Positions 7,845-16,038 of a stretch of DNA of 64,000 bases are shown one piece after another. The position numbers and the translations under genes were made by a program. Numbering within the stretch: position 1 is the first letter of the stretch; each line of letters opens with the position of its first letter. The notes beneath the pieces are model-generated. The model did not search any database and was not told the origin of the DNA. It saw nothing but the letters and a program-made list of their open reading frames with translations. Source of the DNA: Polaribacter gangjinensis (GTDB lineage Bacteria > Bacteroidota > Bacteroidia > Flavobacteriales > Flavobacteriaceae); NCBI RefSeq assembly GCF_038024125.1, contig NZ_CP150662.1:2583501-2647500 (forward strand), read 5' to 3'.

Positions 7845-8603
7845 TTAAATTGCTTCGATAATGGCTACAAAATCTTCAGCAACCAAAGATGCACCTCCAA
7901 TTAAACCACCATCGACATCTGGTTTTGAAAAAATTTCTTCGGCATTTGATGCTTTTACACTTCCTCCGTATAAAATGGAAACAGAATCAGCTGTTTCTTG
8001 ACCAAACTTTTTAGCCAATACATTTCTAACAAAAGCATGCATTTCTTGCGCTTGATCTGGAGTCGCAGTTTCACCTGTTCCAATTGCCCAAACAGGTTCA
8101 TAAGCTAAAATGATATTTTTAAAATCAGCAGCCTTTAAGTGAAACAAAGTGTTTTTTAATTGGCTTCCTACTTCTAACAAGTGGTTGTCTAATTTTCTTT
8201 GCTCCAATAATTCACCAAAACAAAATATTACTTCTAAATCGTTTGCCAATGCAGCATCAATTTTTCTAGCGATTAATTCATCATCTTCACCAAAATATTG
8301 TCTTCTTTCAGAATGACCAAGAATTACTGTTTTTACACCAATTGATTGCAACATTTCTGCGGATATTTCTCCTGTAAAAGCACCATTTTTTGCTTGATGC
8401 ATATTTTGCGCAGCCACTTCAATTTTTGAATCTTTGGCACTTTTGATTGCTCCAACTAGATTTACAAACGATGGAGCAACAATAACTCTCGCATTATTTA
8501 ACTCTAAATCAGCAATCGATTTTTTTACTTTTCGGATAAGCTGGCTCGTTTCTTTAACGCCATTATTCATTTTCCAATTTCCAGCGACTATTTTTTTTCT
8601 CAT
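7845..8603 (-). CDS. tpiA: Triosephosphate isomerase
   Basis: 252 residues, standard length. Catalytic blocks are complete: GNWKMNNG (Lys), ILGHSERRQYFGE (His) and AYEPVWAIGTGETATPDQA (Glu and the mobile loop), then LYGGSVKASN and DGGLIGGASL for phosphate binding. It interconverts glyceraldehyde-3-phosphate and dihydroxyacetone phosphate in glycolysis. Followed by a strong hairpin before prmA. The upstream gap to the TlpA-like gene is 87 bp, so it probably has its own promoter. Confidence 0.97.
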   Translation of the reverse strand: MRKKIVAGNWKMNNGVKETSQLIRKVKKSIADLELNNARVIVAPSFVNLVGAIKSAKDSKIEVAAQNMHQAKNGAFTGEISAEMLQSIGVKTVILGHSERRQYFGEDDELIARKIDAALANDLEVIFCFGELLEQRKLDNHLLEVGSQLKNTLFHLKAADFKNIILAYEPVWAIGTGETATPDQAQEMHAFVRNVLAKKFGQETADSVSILYGGSVKASNAEEIFSKPDVDGGLIGGASLVAEDFVAIIEAI

Positions 8604-8690
8604 AATTATACTATTTGAAATGATATGTAAAGTTATAAAATTGATGCCAACATCGGTTGTAGATTTTAAAATACTTACTAAAACGATGTA

Positions 8691-9182
8691 TTAATTCGTT
8701 TTTATTGTCGCTAAAATGCGTTCATCAGTAATTTTTGTGGCTTTAAAAAGTGAAATACTTCCTTTTTCATCTACAATAATGTATCTAGGAATCCAACGTA
8801 AATTTAAAAAATCGACCAAATCTCCATTTTTCATTCCTTTGGGTAGGTTATAATGTTCACCTAAAATTTGAAAACGTTCAATTCCTTTTCTCCAACCCAA
8901 TGAGTTTTCATCTACAGAAATGTTTAAAAATATCACTGATGGATATGATTTTTGAATCTTTTTCAATTCAGGTAACCCTTTAATACAATCAGCACACCAA
9001 GAAGCCCAAACATTGATAAGCACCTTTTTTCCTTGATATTTTTCGATGATTTCTTTGAATAAAACAGTTTCATTTTGGATGCTAATCAAATTTTCGTTTA
9101 GTGCTTTTTCAGAAAATTTTGTGGGAGTTTCAAAGGAGCAACTTGTTAAAAAAAGTAGTAATATTATGCTGTATTTTTTCAT
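8691..9182 (-). CDS. TlpA-like thiol-disulfide oxidoreductase lipoprotein
   Basis: 163 residues. The signal peptide YSIILLLFLTSCSFE has a lipobox at Cys15. A thioredoxin fold follows, with the redox motif WASWCADCIKGLPELKKIQ (WCxxC) near residue 80, an LNISVDE strand and the WIPRYIIVDEKG strand with the cis-Pro. It probably reduces or resolves disulfides in the periplasm. It stands alone, not next to a ccdA/dsbD gene here. Confidence 0.85.
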   Translation of the reverse strand: MKKYSIILLLFLTSCSFETPTKFSEKALNENLISIQNETVLFKEIIEKYQGKKVLINVWASWCADCIKGLPELKKIQKSYPSVIFLNISVDENSLGWRKGIERFQILGEHYNLPKGMKNGDLVDFLNLRWIPRYIIVDEKGSISLFKATKITDERILATIKTN

Positions 9183-9263
9183 TTTTTGTGATGATTTGAA
9201 TGTTTTTGTCTTTTTTAAATAGGATTACTTACATCATTGAGTGCAAATAAAATACAAAATAAG

Positions 9264-9271
9264 TACTTTTG
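9264..9271 (+). promoter_or_regulatory. -7 element of pyrF promoter
   Basis: TACTTTTG matches TAnnTTTG, 19 bp before the pyrF ATG. A TTG at 9237-9239 lies 24 bp upstream, slightly too far for an ideal -33 box. Confidence 0.55.
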
Positions 9272-9290
9272 CAGTGCTTAACTATAATCA

Positions 9291-10103
9291 ATGACGACAA
9301 AAGAGCTTGAAATTCAAATACGCCAAAAAAAATCATTTTTATGCATTGGTTTGGATGTTGATTTGCATAAAATTCCATCACATTTATTAACTTTTGATGA
9401 TCCAATTTTCGAATTTAACAAAAGCATTATTGATGCAACGCATCATTTGTGTGTGGCTTATAAACCCAATACGGCTTTTTATGAAGCTTATGGAATTAAA
9501 GGATGGCAATCTCTAAAAAAAACAATAGATTATTTGAACGAGTTTTATCCTGAATTTTACACCATTGCTGACGCAAAACGTGGTGATATAGGAAATACAT
9601 CAAGCATGTATGCAAAAGCTTTTTTTGAAGATTTAGGGTTTGATTCTGTGACAGTTGCACCTTATATGGGGAAAGATTCTGTGGAACCATTTTTAGCATT
9701 TCCAGACAAACATACTATTTTGTTAGCACTTACCTCTAATGAGGGTGCTTTTGATTTTCAAACAAAGAAAATTGATAAAAATGAATTGTATAAACAGGTT
9801 TTAGAAACTTCAAAAACTTGGAAAAATTCAGAAAACCTAATGTATGTTGTTGGTGCAACAAAAGCTGATTATTTCAAAGAAATCAGAAAAATAGTTCCAA
9901 ACTCATTTTTATTGGTTCCAGGAGTTGGGGCTCAAGGTGGCAAATTAGAAGATGTTTGTGAATTTGGTTTGAATTCACAAATTGGATTGCTAATCAATTC
10001 TTCACGCGAAATCATCTATGCTTCTTCAGGAAAAGATTTTGCTGAAAAGGCACAAGAACAAGCTATAAGATTACAGTTAGCAATGGAAAAAATATTGAGT
10101 TAG
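9291..10103 (+). CDS. pyrF: Orotidine-5'-phosphate decarboxylase (type 2)
   Basis: 270 residues. [14 protein letters not shown] at the start, the catalytic [19 protein letters not shown] block (Asp-Lys-Asp) and the [10 protein letters not shown] and [11 protein letters not shown] phosphate-gripper strands identify a type-2 OMP decarboxylase, which makes UMP in the last step of pyrimidine synthesis. Length is normal for the type-2 form, which is longer than the E. coli type. Own promoter element at 9264; convergent small gene ends 18 bp downstream. Confidence 0.95.
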   Translation: MTTKELEIQIRQKKSFLCIGLDVDLHKIPSHLLTFDDPIFEFNKSIIDATHHLCVAYKPNTAFYEAYGIKGWQSLKKTIDYLNEFYPEFYTIADAKRGDIGNTSSMYAKAFFEDLGFDSVTVAPYMGKDSVEPFLAFPDKHTILLALTSNEGAFDFQTKKIDKNELYKQVLETSKTWKNSENLMYVVGATKADYFKEIRKIVPNSFLLVPGVGAQGGKLEDVCEFGLNSQIGLLINSSREIIYASSGKDFAEKAQEQAIRLQLAMEKILS

Positions 10104-10121
10104 GGATTTTGGCAAAAAATA

Positions 10122-10310
10122 TTATAAACTAAGTTCTCTATCTAGATAATTTACTTGATTTAATTTTTCTTTTAATTTCATTGCTTTAAAAGCTGCCAAA
10201 TCACTTTTACTCTCATCTTCAAAACTGTAGCTACATGACATTTCTAAAAGTTTTACATATCTTTCTTGGAGATGTTTTTTGTAGCTTTTTAATTGACGTA
10301 AATGAGACAT
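10122..10310 (-). CDS. Conserved small flavobacterial protein
   Basis: 62 residues, MSHLRQLKSYKKHLQERYVK at the start, helical and charged throughout, with LKEKLNQVNYLDRELSL at the end. I recognise similar small proteins in flavobacteria but no function is known. No signal peptide; a short coiled coil is likely. A perfect 16-bp AT palindrome (10339-10354) lies 29 bp upstream of its start and could be an operator or a terminator of the GH16 side. Confidence 0.6.
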   Translation of the reverse strand: MSHLRQLKSYKKHLQERYVKLLEMSCSYSFEDESKSDLAAFKAMKLKEKLNQVNYLDRELSL

Positions 10311-10407
10311 TTTGAGTATATATTAGTCTCTAAATATACATAAAATATTTTATGTTTTACGATTTATTTCAAATAAATTATTCAAAATCAAAAAGATAGT
10401 TTTTTGT

Positions 10408-12030
10408 TTAGTTCTTTATGATTTTAAAGTTCTTAGAAAAACTGCCAGATTGAATATTAAGTACATAAAATCCATCTTTTAAAAAAGATACATCAATACT
10501 ATTTTTTGAAGCTTGTTGATTAAAAGAATGTACTTTTTTTCCAGTTAAATCATAAATAGCACCTTGATAAGCGTCAGTAAGATTCGCAAATTGTATTTCT
10601 AATTGGTTATGAACTGGATTTGGAAAAATCTTAATGTTTTTATCTTTAAGAGTATTGTCATTAATTCCTAAACTAGCTGTTTGATACACTCTTACATAAT
10701 CAATTTCCATAGCACTTTCAGTAAATGAACTGGTTACATTTGGTAACATTGCAACATTAAAAAGCAAATATTGTGGAGCATCATAAGGCCAATTTTGAAT
10801 ATTTTTAGGCGAAGGTTCATAGGTGTAATGTACAATGTCATCTACACTAAAAACCATTTTATTAGCATCCCAATAAAGGGTATATGTATGAAACTCAGTA
10901 GACGCATTTGCAATCATTCTACCCCCTTTATTGATTGTTCCTCCAAAACTTGATCTATTGTGTAAAGCGCTTTGTACAAAGTTTTGATTATCTCCCCAAT
11001 GTTCTATAATGTCAATTTCTCCACAATCTGGCCAAGGAGTTGTTCCATGAGTTGCTGCAAAATAACCTCCTGTTTCAGTAATATTTTGGCCTAACATCCA
11101 AAGAGCTGGAAAAGTACCAACTCCAAAAGGCATTTTGGCTCTAATTTCAACTTTACCATAGGTAAAAGCATATTTAGAGTTGAGTCTTGCCGATGTAAAA
11201 TTCTTGGTAACATTATTAAATGTGTAATTTTCTCTTTTAGCTACAATTTTTAATGTCCCATTGCTTTGGTAAGAATTATCTGTTCTGTCTGTGTAATGTT
11301 GAATTTCTCCATTTGCCCAAGTAGTTCCTCCAATAATAGGTATTACTTGATGATGCCATTTTGCTGCATCAATTGCCCCATTTCCATCAAATTCATCAGA
11401 CCAAACTAAGGTGTCAAAGTTAATGTCGGTGTTATTGTTATTGCTTTCTGGAAGTGTACCATCGTATAAAAAATCATCAATAAAAGCAATTACTTGATCT
11501 GTGTTATTTTCACCATTTACTTGTAATAAAACTCTGTTGAAATCGGTTCTATTAGTTGGAATTGGAGAATTTGAATCTAGATTTATATAGGTGTCATTTT
11601 TAAAATCAAACGTTACTGTTTGCCAAGTATTCAAAGAAATTGTTTTGATAATCTCTGATTGTGTTGACCAAGGAGCATTAATTTTATTATTCTGTAATTT
11701 TAATGAAATTTGATTGGTTTGATTTCCTGTGATGCCACTTGAAGGCACATAAATTTTAAGAGAAAAAGTGTGTTTTTCTGATAAATCGAAATTTTTAGGA
11801 ACATCAAATTTCACATTGGCATACTGTCCTCCATTATCTTGATATCTTAAAACGGTATTTGAAGTATTGATTCCTGTTTTAAAAGGATTTGCAAATGAAG
11901 CATTGATTGTGGTGGCATCTGCATCCCAAGATGAAATGGTGCCATTTCCCTCAAAATCATCTTCCACTTTTTCCTGTGAAAATAAAGAAATTGAAAAAAC
12001 TAGAAGAAAAGTAGTAATGATTTTTTGCAT
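10408..12030 (-). CDS. Secreted GH16 endo-beta-glucanase (laminarinase-like), T9SS substrate
   Basis: 540 residues. Signal peptide 1-18; residues about 22-190 form a carbohydrate-binding-like beta-sandwich; residues about 205-455 are a GH16 domain with WSDEFDG, the ALWMLG strand and the catalytic motif EIDIIE (Glu338 nucleophile, Asp340, Glu343 acid/base); residues about 465-540 are a type A C-terminal sorting domain (KIFPNPVHNQLEI, YDLTGKKV, GFYVLNI, KNFKIIKN). It is therefore exported by the type IX system and probably cleaves laminarin-type beta-1,3-glucan. GH16 also covers agarases and carrageenases, so the exact glycan is open. It is not in a SusC/D locus here. Confidence 0.9.
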   Translation of the reverse strand: MQKIITTFLLVFSISLFSQEKVEDDFEGNGTISSWDADATTINASFANPFKTGINTSNTVLRYQDNGGQYANVKFDVPKNFDLSEKHTFSLKIYVPSSGITGNQTNQISLKLQNNKINAPWSTQSEIIKTISLNTWQTVTFDFKNDTYINLDSNSPIPTNRTDFNRVLLQVNGENNTDQVIAFIDDFLYDGTLPESNNNNTDINFDTLVWSDEFDGNGAIDAAKWHHQVIPIIGGTTWANGEIQHYTDRTDNSYQSNGTLKIVAKRENYTFNNVTKNFTSARLNSKYAFTYGKVEIRAKMPFGVGTFPALWMLGQNITETGGYFAATHGTTPWPDCGEIDIIEHWGDNQNFVQSALHNRSSFGGTINKGGRMIANASTEFHTYTLYWDANKMVFSVDDIVHYTYEPSPKNIQNWPYDAPQYLLFNVAMLPNVTSSFTESAMEIDYVRVYQTASLGINDNTLKDKNIKIFPNPVHNQLEIQFANLTDAYQGAIYDLTGKKVHSFNQQASKNSIDVSFLKDGFYVLNIQSGSFSKNFKIIKN

Positions 12031-12049
12031 AATTTGAATTTTAATTTTT

Positions 12050-12057
12050 CAAATATA
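12050..12057 (-). promoter_or_regulatory. -7 element of GH16 gene promoter
   Basis: On the minus strand TATATTTG matches TAnnTTTG, 19 bp before the ATG at 12030, giving a leader of roughly 12 nt. Confidence 0.55.
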
Positions 12058-12145
12058 AAGGTTTAATAAGTAAAACTTAAGAAAGCAACCTATACTTTAC
12101 CCAAACAAACCAATGTTTTAACGTTCTTTTTTGAAAGTAATACAC

Positions 12146-12313
12146 TCATTTTATAAAAGAGTCTGTTTTTTTATCATATCCAAAAGGGCAATGTTTACAG
12201 CCGCTTTTGCAACAATAGCCTCTTTTTAGGTGGTATTTTTCTGTAAAAACTTTAAAACCTTCATCATTTAGATAAAAGTCATCATCTTCTAATTCAATTC
12301 TGGGTCTAAACAT
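12146..12313 (-). CDS. DUF5522 cysteine-rich mini-protein
   Basis: 55 residues from the ATG at 12313: MFRPRIELEDDDFYLNDEGF, then FTEKYHLKRGYCCKSGCKHC and PFGYDKKT. The CC-x3-C-x2-C cluster preceded by YHLKRGYC is the DUF5522 signature, a very widespread small protein of Bacteroidota that is often missed by gene callers. The four clustered cysteines suggest binding of a metal such as zinc or an Fe-S cluster, which is an inference. It lies 18 bp after the monooxygenase on the same strand. Confidence 0.75.
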   Translation of the reverse strand: MFRPRIELEDDDFYLNDEGFKVFTEKYHLKRGYCCKSGCKHCPFGYDKKTDSFIK

Positions 12314-12331
12314 GTTGCAAAAATAGATGAT

Positions 12332-13771
12332 TTATCGAAATTGCAAACGCTTGTCTTTGATTGAATTTATGCGCAACACTTTATAATCTAGTATATAATT
12401 TTGATACAAACGCCAAGGAAATTGGGTTCCTTGCTTTGGTAATATATTTTTTGCTCTGTGAATATATCCAGAATCTAAGTTGATCAATGGCAATTCGCCT
12501 AAAGAATCTTCAATTATAGAGGCTTTAAAACTTTTAAAATTATTTTTATCCATATACTTCAACACTCTCGAAATATATTCGCTTGTCAAATCGCTTTTCA
12601 ACGTCCATGAAGCATTGGTGTATCCTGCAAAAATGAAAAAATTAGGTAGCTCACTAAGCATCAAACCTTTGTAAACAAATTGTTGTGTAATGTCAAAATC
12701 AACTGAATCAATTTTGATTTTTGCGCCTCCAAAAGGCAATAATTGCAAACCTGTGGCACTGATAACAATATCTGCTTCTAAGGTTTTACCAGAACTTAAT
12801 TGGATGCCGTTTTCTACAAAAGTATCGATAGTATCGGTTTCAACAAAAGCTTTTCCTTTTTTGATGGCTTTGAAAAAATCACCATCAGGCACCAAACAAA
12901 AACGCTTATTCCAAGGATTATAATTAGGAGAAAAATGAGTGTCTACAGGAAAATCTCCCAATTGTTTTTTGATACCTTTTAAGATAAACTTTTTCATGGT
13001 TTCAGGATATTTTCGGCAGAGATTGTAAAAAATCATGTCAGCCAAAATATTTTTTGCCCTTACAAACATGTGCGCAATCTTTTTGGGGAATATTTTTTTT
13101 ATGGTTTTTGCAATTTTATCTTTATTAGGTAAAGCTGCAATATAGGTTGGCGAACGTTGCAACATGGTTACTTTTTCAACAGCATTCGCAATTGCGGGTA
13201 CAATTGTTACAGCAGTAGCTCCACTACCAATAACAACAACTTTTTTATTGGTATAATCAATACTTTGATCCCATTTTTGTGGATGAAAAAAAGCTCCTTT
13301 AAAATCGGCTAATCCTTTAAAATCAGGTGTATATCCGTTGTCATAATTGTAATATCCACTGCAATTGAAAATAAATTGAGCAGTAAAATACTGTTCGCTT
13401 TTTGTGGTTGGATGAATTGTTGTAACCGTCCATAATTGCTTGGTAGTATCAAAATTATAGGAAATTACTTTTTGATTGAATTCAATATGTTCTTTGACCT
13501 TATATTCTTTAGATGCTTCGTTTAAATAGCTTAAAATGGATGGAGCATCAGCAAATGATTTGTCATCATTCCAAGTTTTAAAAGAGTAACCAAATGTGTA
13601 CATATCTGAATCTGAACGAATTCCAGGGTATTTAAACAAGCTCCAAGTGCCACCAATTTCTTCTCTAGCTTCTAAAATTTTGTATGTCTTTGTGGGATTT
13701 TTGCGATGTAAATGACAAGCAGCTCCAATTCCAGATAATCCTGCACCAATAATAATGATATCGTAATTCAT
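12332..13771 (-). CDS. Flavin-containing (Baeyer-Villiger-type) monooxygenase
   Basis: 479 residues. IIIGAGLSGIGAA at the N-terminus is the FAD Rossmann motif, followed by EIGGTWSLFKYPGIRSDSDM typical of class B monooxygenases. FKGAFFHPQKW (157-167) matches the fingerprint FxGxxxHxxxW, and VVIGSGATAVTI is the NADPH Rossmann motif. Such enzymes insert oxygen next to ketones or oxidise N or S centres. The substrate is unknown. It runs 5 bp after DUF4174 and downstream of two S15 hydrolases on the same strand. Confidence 0.88.
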   Translation of the reverse strand: MNYDIIIIGAGLSGIGAACHLHRKNPTKTYKILEAREEIGGTWSLFKYPGIRSDSDMYTFGYSFKTWNDDKSFADAPSILSYLNEASKEYKVKEHIEFNQKVISYNFDTTKQLWTVTTIHPTTKSEQYFTAQFIFNCSGYYNYDNGYTPDFKGLADFKGAFFHPQKWDQSIDYTNKKVVVIGSGATAVTIVPAIANAVEKVTMLQRSPTYIAALPNKDKIAKTIKKIFPKKIAHMFVRAKNILADMIFYNLCRKYPETMKKFILKGIKKQLGDFPVDTHFSPNYNPWNKRFCLVPDGDFFKAIKKGKAFVETDTIDTFVENGIQLSSGKTLEADIVISATGLQLLPFGGAKIKIDSVDFDITQQFVYKGLMLSELPNFFIFAGYTNASWTLKSDLTSEYISRVLKYMDKNNFKSFKASIIEDSLGELPLINLDSGYIHRAKNILPKQGTQFPWRLYQNYILDYKVLRINSIKDKRLQFR

Positions 13772-13776
13772 TGTAG

Positions 13777-14199
13777 TCAGTTATTTTTTGTTGACATTTC
13801 TCTTTTTCTCATAGGCATTCCATCAATAATAGCAAACAATTTTTCTGTTGATAAATTCGTTGTTTGCGCCAATTTGATTCCGCCATCCAAACCAATTAAC
13901 CAAATTTTAAAATTGGCTTTTTTAGGATTGAATTTGGTAAAAAGTTCGCTCGAATTTCTCCAAGTGCTTTCAAAATTAAAGAGAAAATCAGTTTTTGTAA
14001 AACTGTAAACGACCAATTTTCGATCTTTCAATTCATTGTTTTCTTTTTCTAGTAAAGATATTTGTTGCTGATAATCAGCACTATTTTTATCCTCAGTAAA
14101 TATCAATAAAACCCTGTTTTTCCAGAGATGATTTTCCATAGTTTGACCGAATAAAACTTGATTACAAACTAATACAATGAAAAATAAAAGTCGCATCAA
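13777..14199 (-). CDS. DUF4174 secreted protein
   Basis: 140 residues with a signal peptide (LLFFIVLVCNQVLFGQ). The rest has the DUF4174 pattern: LWKNRVLLIFTEDKNSADY, a central helix with LLEKENNELKDRKLVVYSF, and FKIWLIGLDGGIKL near the end. The family resembles a thioredoxin-like fold without CxxC. Likely periplasmic, function unknown. Sits 9 bp after the S15 hydrolase gene. Confidence 0.75.
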   Translation of the reverse strand: MMRLLFFIVLVCNQVLFGQTMENHLWKNRVLLIFTEDKNSADYQQQISLLEKENNELKDRKLVVYSFTKTDFLFNFESTWRNSSELFTKFNPKKANFKIWLIGLDGGIKLAQTTNLSTEKLFAIIDGMPMRKREMSTKNN

Positions 14200-14208
14200 T
14201 AATTTTGA

Positions 14209-16029
14209 TTATTCTGTTGCTTTTTTAAAAGCATTTTCTCCACCAACAACTGGAATTTTTAAAATTGTTCCAGACAAATCAATTGTCAATTCAGTACCTG
14301 GTTTTGGCAATAAAGTGTATTCGCTATCGCTTGAAAAAATTAGCAAACCAATTTGTTGTCCTTTTTTAATGATTTGATCATCAGGCTGAAAGTCAAAAGT
14401 CATTTCATAAAATTTACCAACTTTTAAGGGTTGACTTTTAGAAATTGATTGATAATTCTGCAAATCTGCCCAACCACGAGTGATGATATTATCCGTAATT
14501 TTTGAGCCTCTTCCTTCATTCCAAGGTAATGAAACCAAATACACAGATAAATTTACAGCAGCTTTTGAACTTGCTGCTTTTACAGTAATTGATGCCAAAC
14601 CTGAAATGTGTAGGTCTTCTTTTAAAATGGGACTCACATACAACAAACGATGATTGGTTTCATCCGCTTTTGCTAATGATTCTGCTGAAAATGAATAATT
14701 GTCCACCAACGTTTCTTTGCTTTTATCATTGGAATTATTGATAGATAAACTTCCTACTTTTGGAGCTCCTTTTCCAAGATAAAAAGTCAAATTTTCTGCA
14801 TCCGGATTTGGATAATTTTTATAAGAAGTTGGATTGTCCATTTTGTCATTTTCTCTTACAATCCAGGCTTTTGGATCGTTTTCAACACCATTTTCTATGC
14901 CATGTAAATAACGTGTAAACCAACGATTCATCATCGAAATTGGAGGTGGACCTCCATGACCATTTTGGTGATAAAAAATCTGAGTTGGCAAGCCCATTTC
15001 AGAGGCTTTTTTATAGATTCTATAGCTGTGCTCTGGCATTACATTCCAATCATTAAAACCATGAGACATCAATAAAGCTGCTTTCATAGGTTGCATTTGA
15101 TTCAAATAATCACGACCAGCCCAAAAATCATTGTAATCTCCTGTAATTCTATCCATTCCATTTGCCATTTCAGTATCTCGAATTACTTTGTTGTTTTTTG
15201 CTCTGTTTTCTTCTTTTCCACTGTGAATAAAATCGTACAACACATCAATATCTTCGCCTAAATATCCTCCAGGAGAACGCACCAAACCATTGGAACGATA
15301 ATAATGATAATAGGAAGTATTTGGAGCAACAGGAATAATTGCTTCTAAACCTTCAACGCCAGTAGTTGCAGCTGCTAACGGAATTGTTCCGTTATAAGAA
15401 GTACCTGTCATTCCTACTTTTCCTGTTGACCAAAAAGCGGTTACTTCTTCAGTTCCTTCTCTTGATGTAAATCCTTTTGCACGTCCATTTAGCCAATCAA
15501 TCACAGCTTTGGGAGCTAAAGATTCGTTTTTGCCACCCACAGTTGGAGCGCCATCAGACAAACCTGTTCCTGGCGAAGAAGAGTGTACCACAATATACCC
15601 TCTTGGGACCCAAGTTTTAACCTGCGAATTTGAAATGATTGGACGTTCACCTCTTCTTTGCACTTCTACATGCGTTCGTGGTTTTGGTTTTGCACCCAAT
15701 TCGTGCTTCACTTCCCAAAATAATCCAGGAGCATCTCCTGCAGTTCCAGCATAATACGGACTTGATTCATATACTACAGGCAATTTCAAACCTTCTGTTT
15801 CTGTTTGAAAAGGTCTTGTTACGTCTACATGCATTCTGTCTAATTTTCCATCACCATCAGAATCAAAAGTGGTTTCTACCCACAAATCATGACGAATCCA
15901 TTTTTCAGGAGTGTTAAAAGCTGCTACAATTTGCGCTTCACCATCTTTAAAAATGGGTGTTGCTTTTTCTTGTGCTTTTACTGAAAAAGTAAGAAGAAAT
16001 AAAACGAGTAATTGAATATTATTTTTCAT
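14209..16029 (-). CDS. S15-type Xaa-Pro dipeptidyl-peptidase / CocE-NonD hydrolase
   Basis: 606 residues with a signal peptide (1-19), so exported. An alpha/beta-hydrolase core carries the nucleophile in GMTGTSYNGTIP (Ser211), an Asp segment LLMSHGFNDWNVMPEH and a His segment FYHQNGHGGPPP. The C-terminal third is the jelly-roll PepX_C domain (ISGLASITVKA, LSVYLVSLPW). Family members release Xaa-Pro dipeptides or hydrolyse esters and acyl groups; sequence alone does not separate these. It lies 10 bp after a second S15/CocE gene, and the pair probably forms an operon. Confidence 0.85.
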   Translation of the reverse strand: MKNNIQLLVLFLLTFSVKAQEKATPIFKDGEAQIVAAFNTPEKWIRHDLWVETTFDSDGDGKLDRMHVDVTRPFQTETEGLKLPVVYESSPYYAGTAGDAPGLFWEVKHELGAKPKPRTHVEVQRRGERPIISNSQVKTWVPRGYIVVHSSSPGTGLSDGAPTVGGKNESLAPKAVIDWLNGRAKGFTSREGTEEVTAFWSTGKVGMTGTSYNGTIPLAAATTGVEGLEAIIPVAPNTSYYHYYRSNGLVRSPGGYLGEDIDVLYDFIHSGKEENRAKNNKVIRDTEMANGMDRITGDYNDFWAGRDYLNQMQPMKAALLMSHGFNDWNVMPEHSYRIYKKASEMGLPTQIFYHQNGHGGPPPISMMNRWFTRYLHGIENGVENDPKAWIVRENDKMDNPTSYKNYPNPDAENLTFYLGKGAPKVGSLSINNSNDKSKETLVDNYSFSAESLAKADETNHRLLYVSPILKEDLHISGLASITVKAASSKAAVNLSVYLVSLPWNEGRGSKITDNIITRGWADLQNYQSISKSQPLKVGKFYEMTFDFQPDDQIIKKGQQIGLLIFSSDSEYTLLPKPGTELTIDLSGTILKIPVVGGENAFKKATE

Positions 16030-16038
16030 TTGGTGGTG

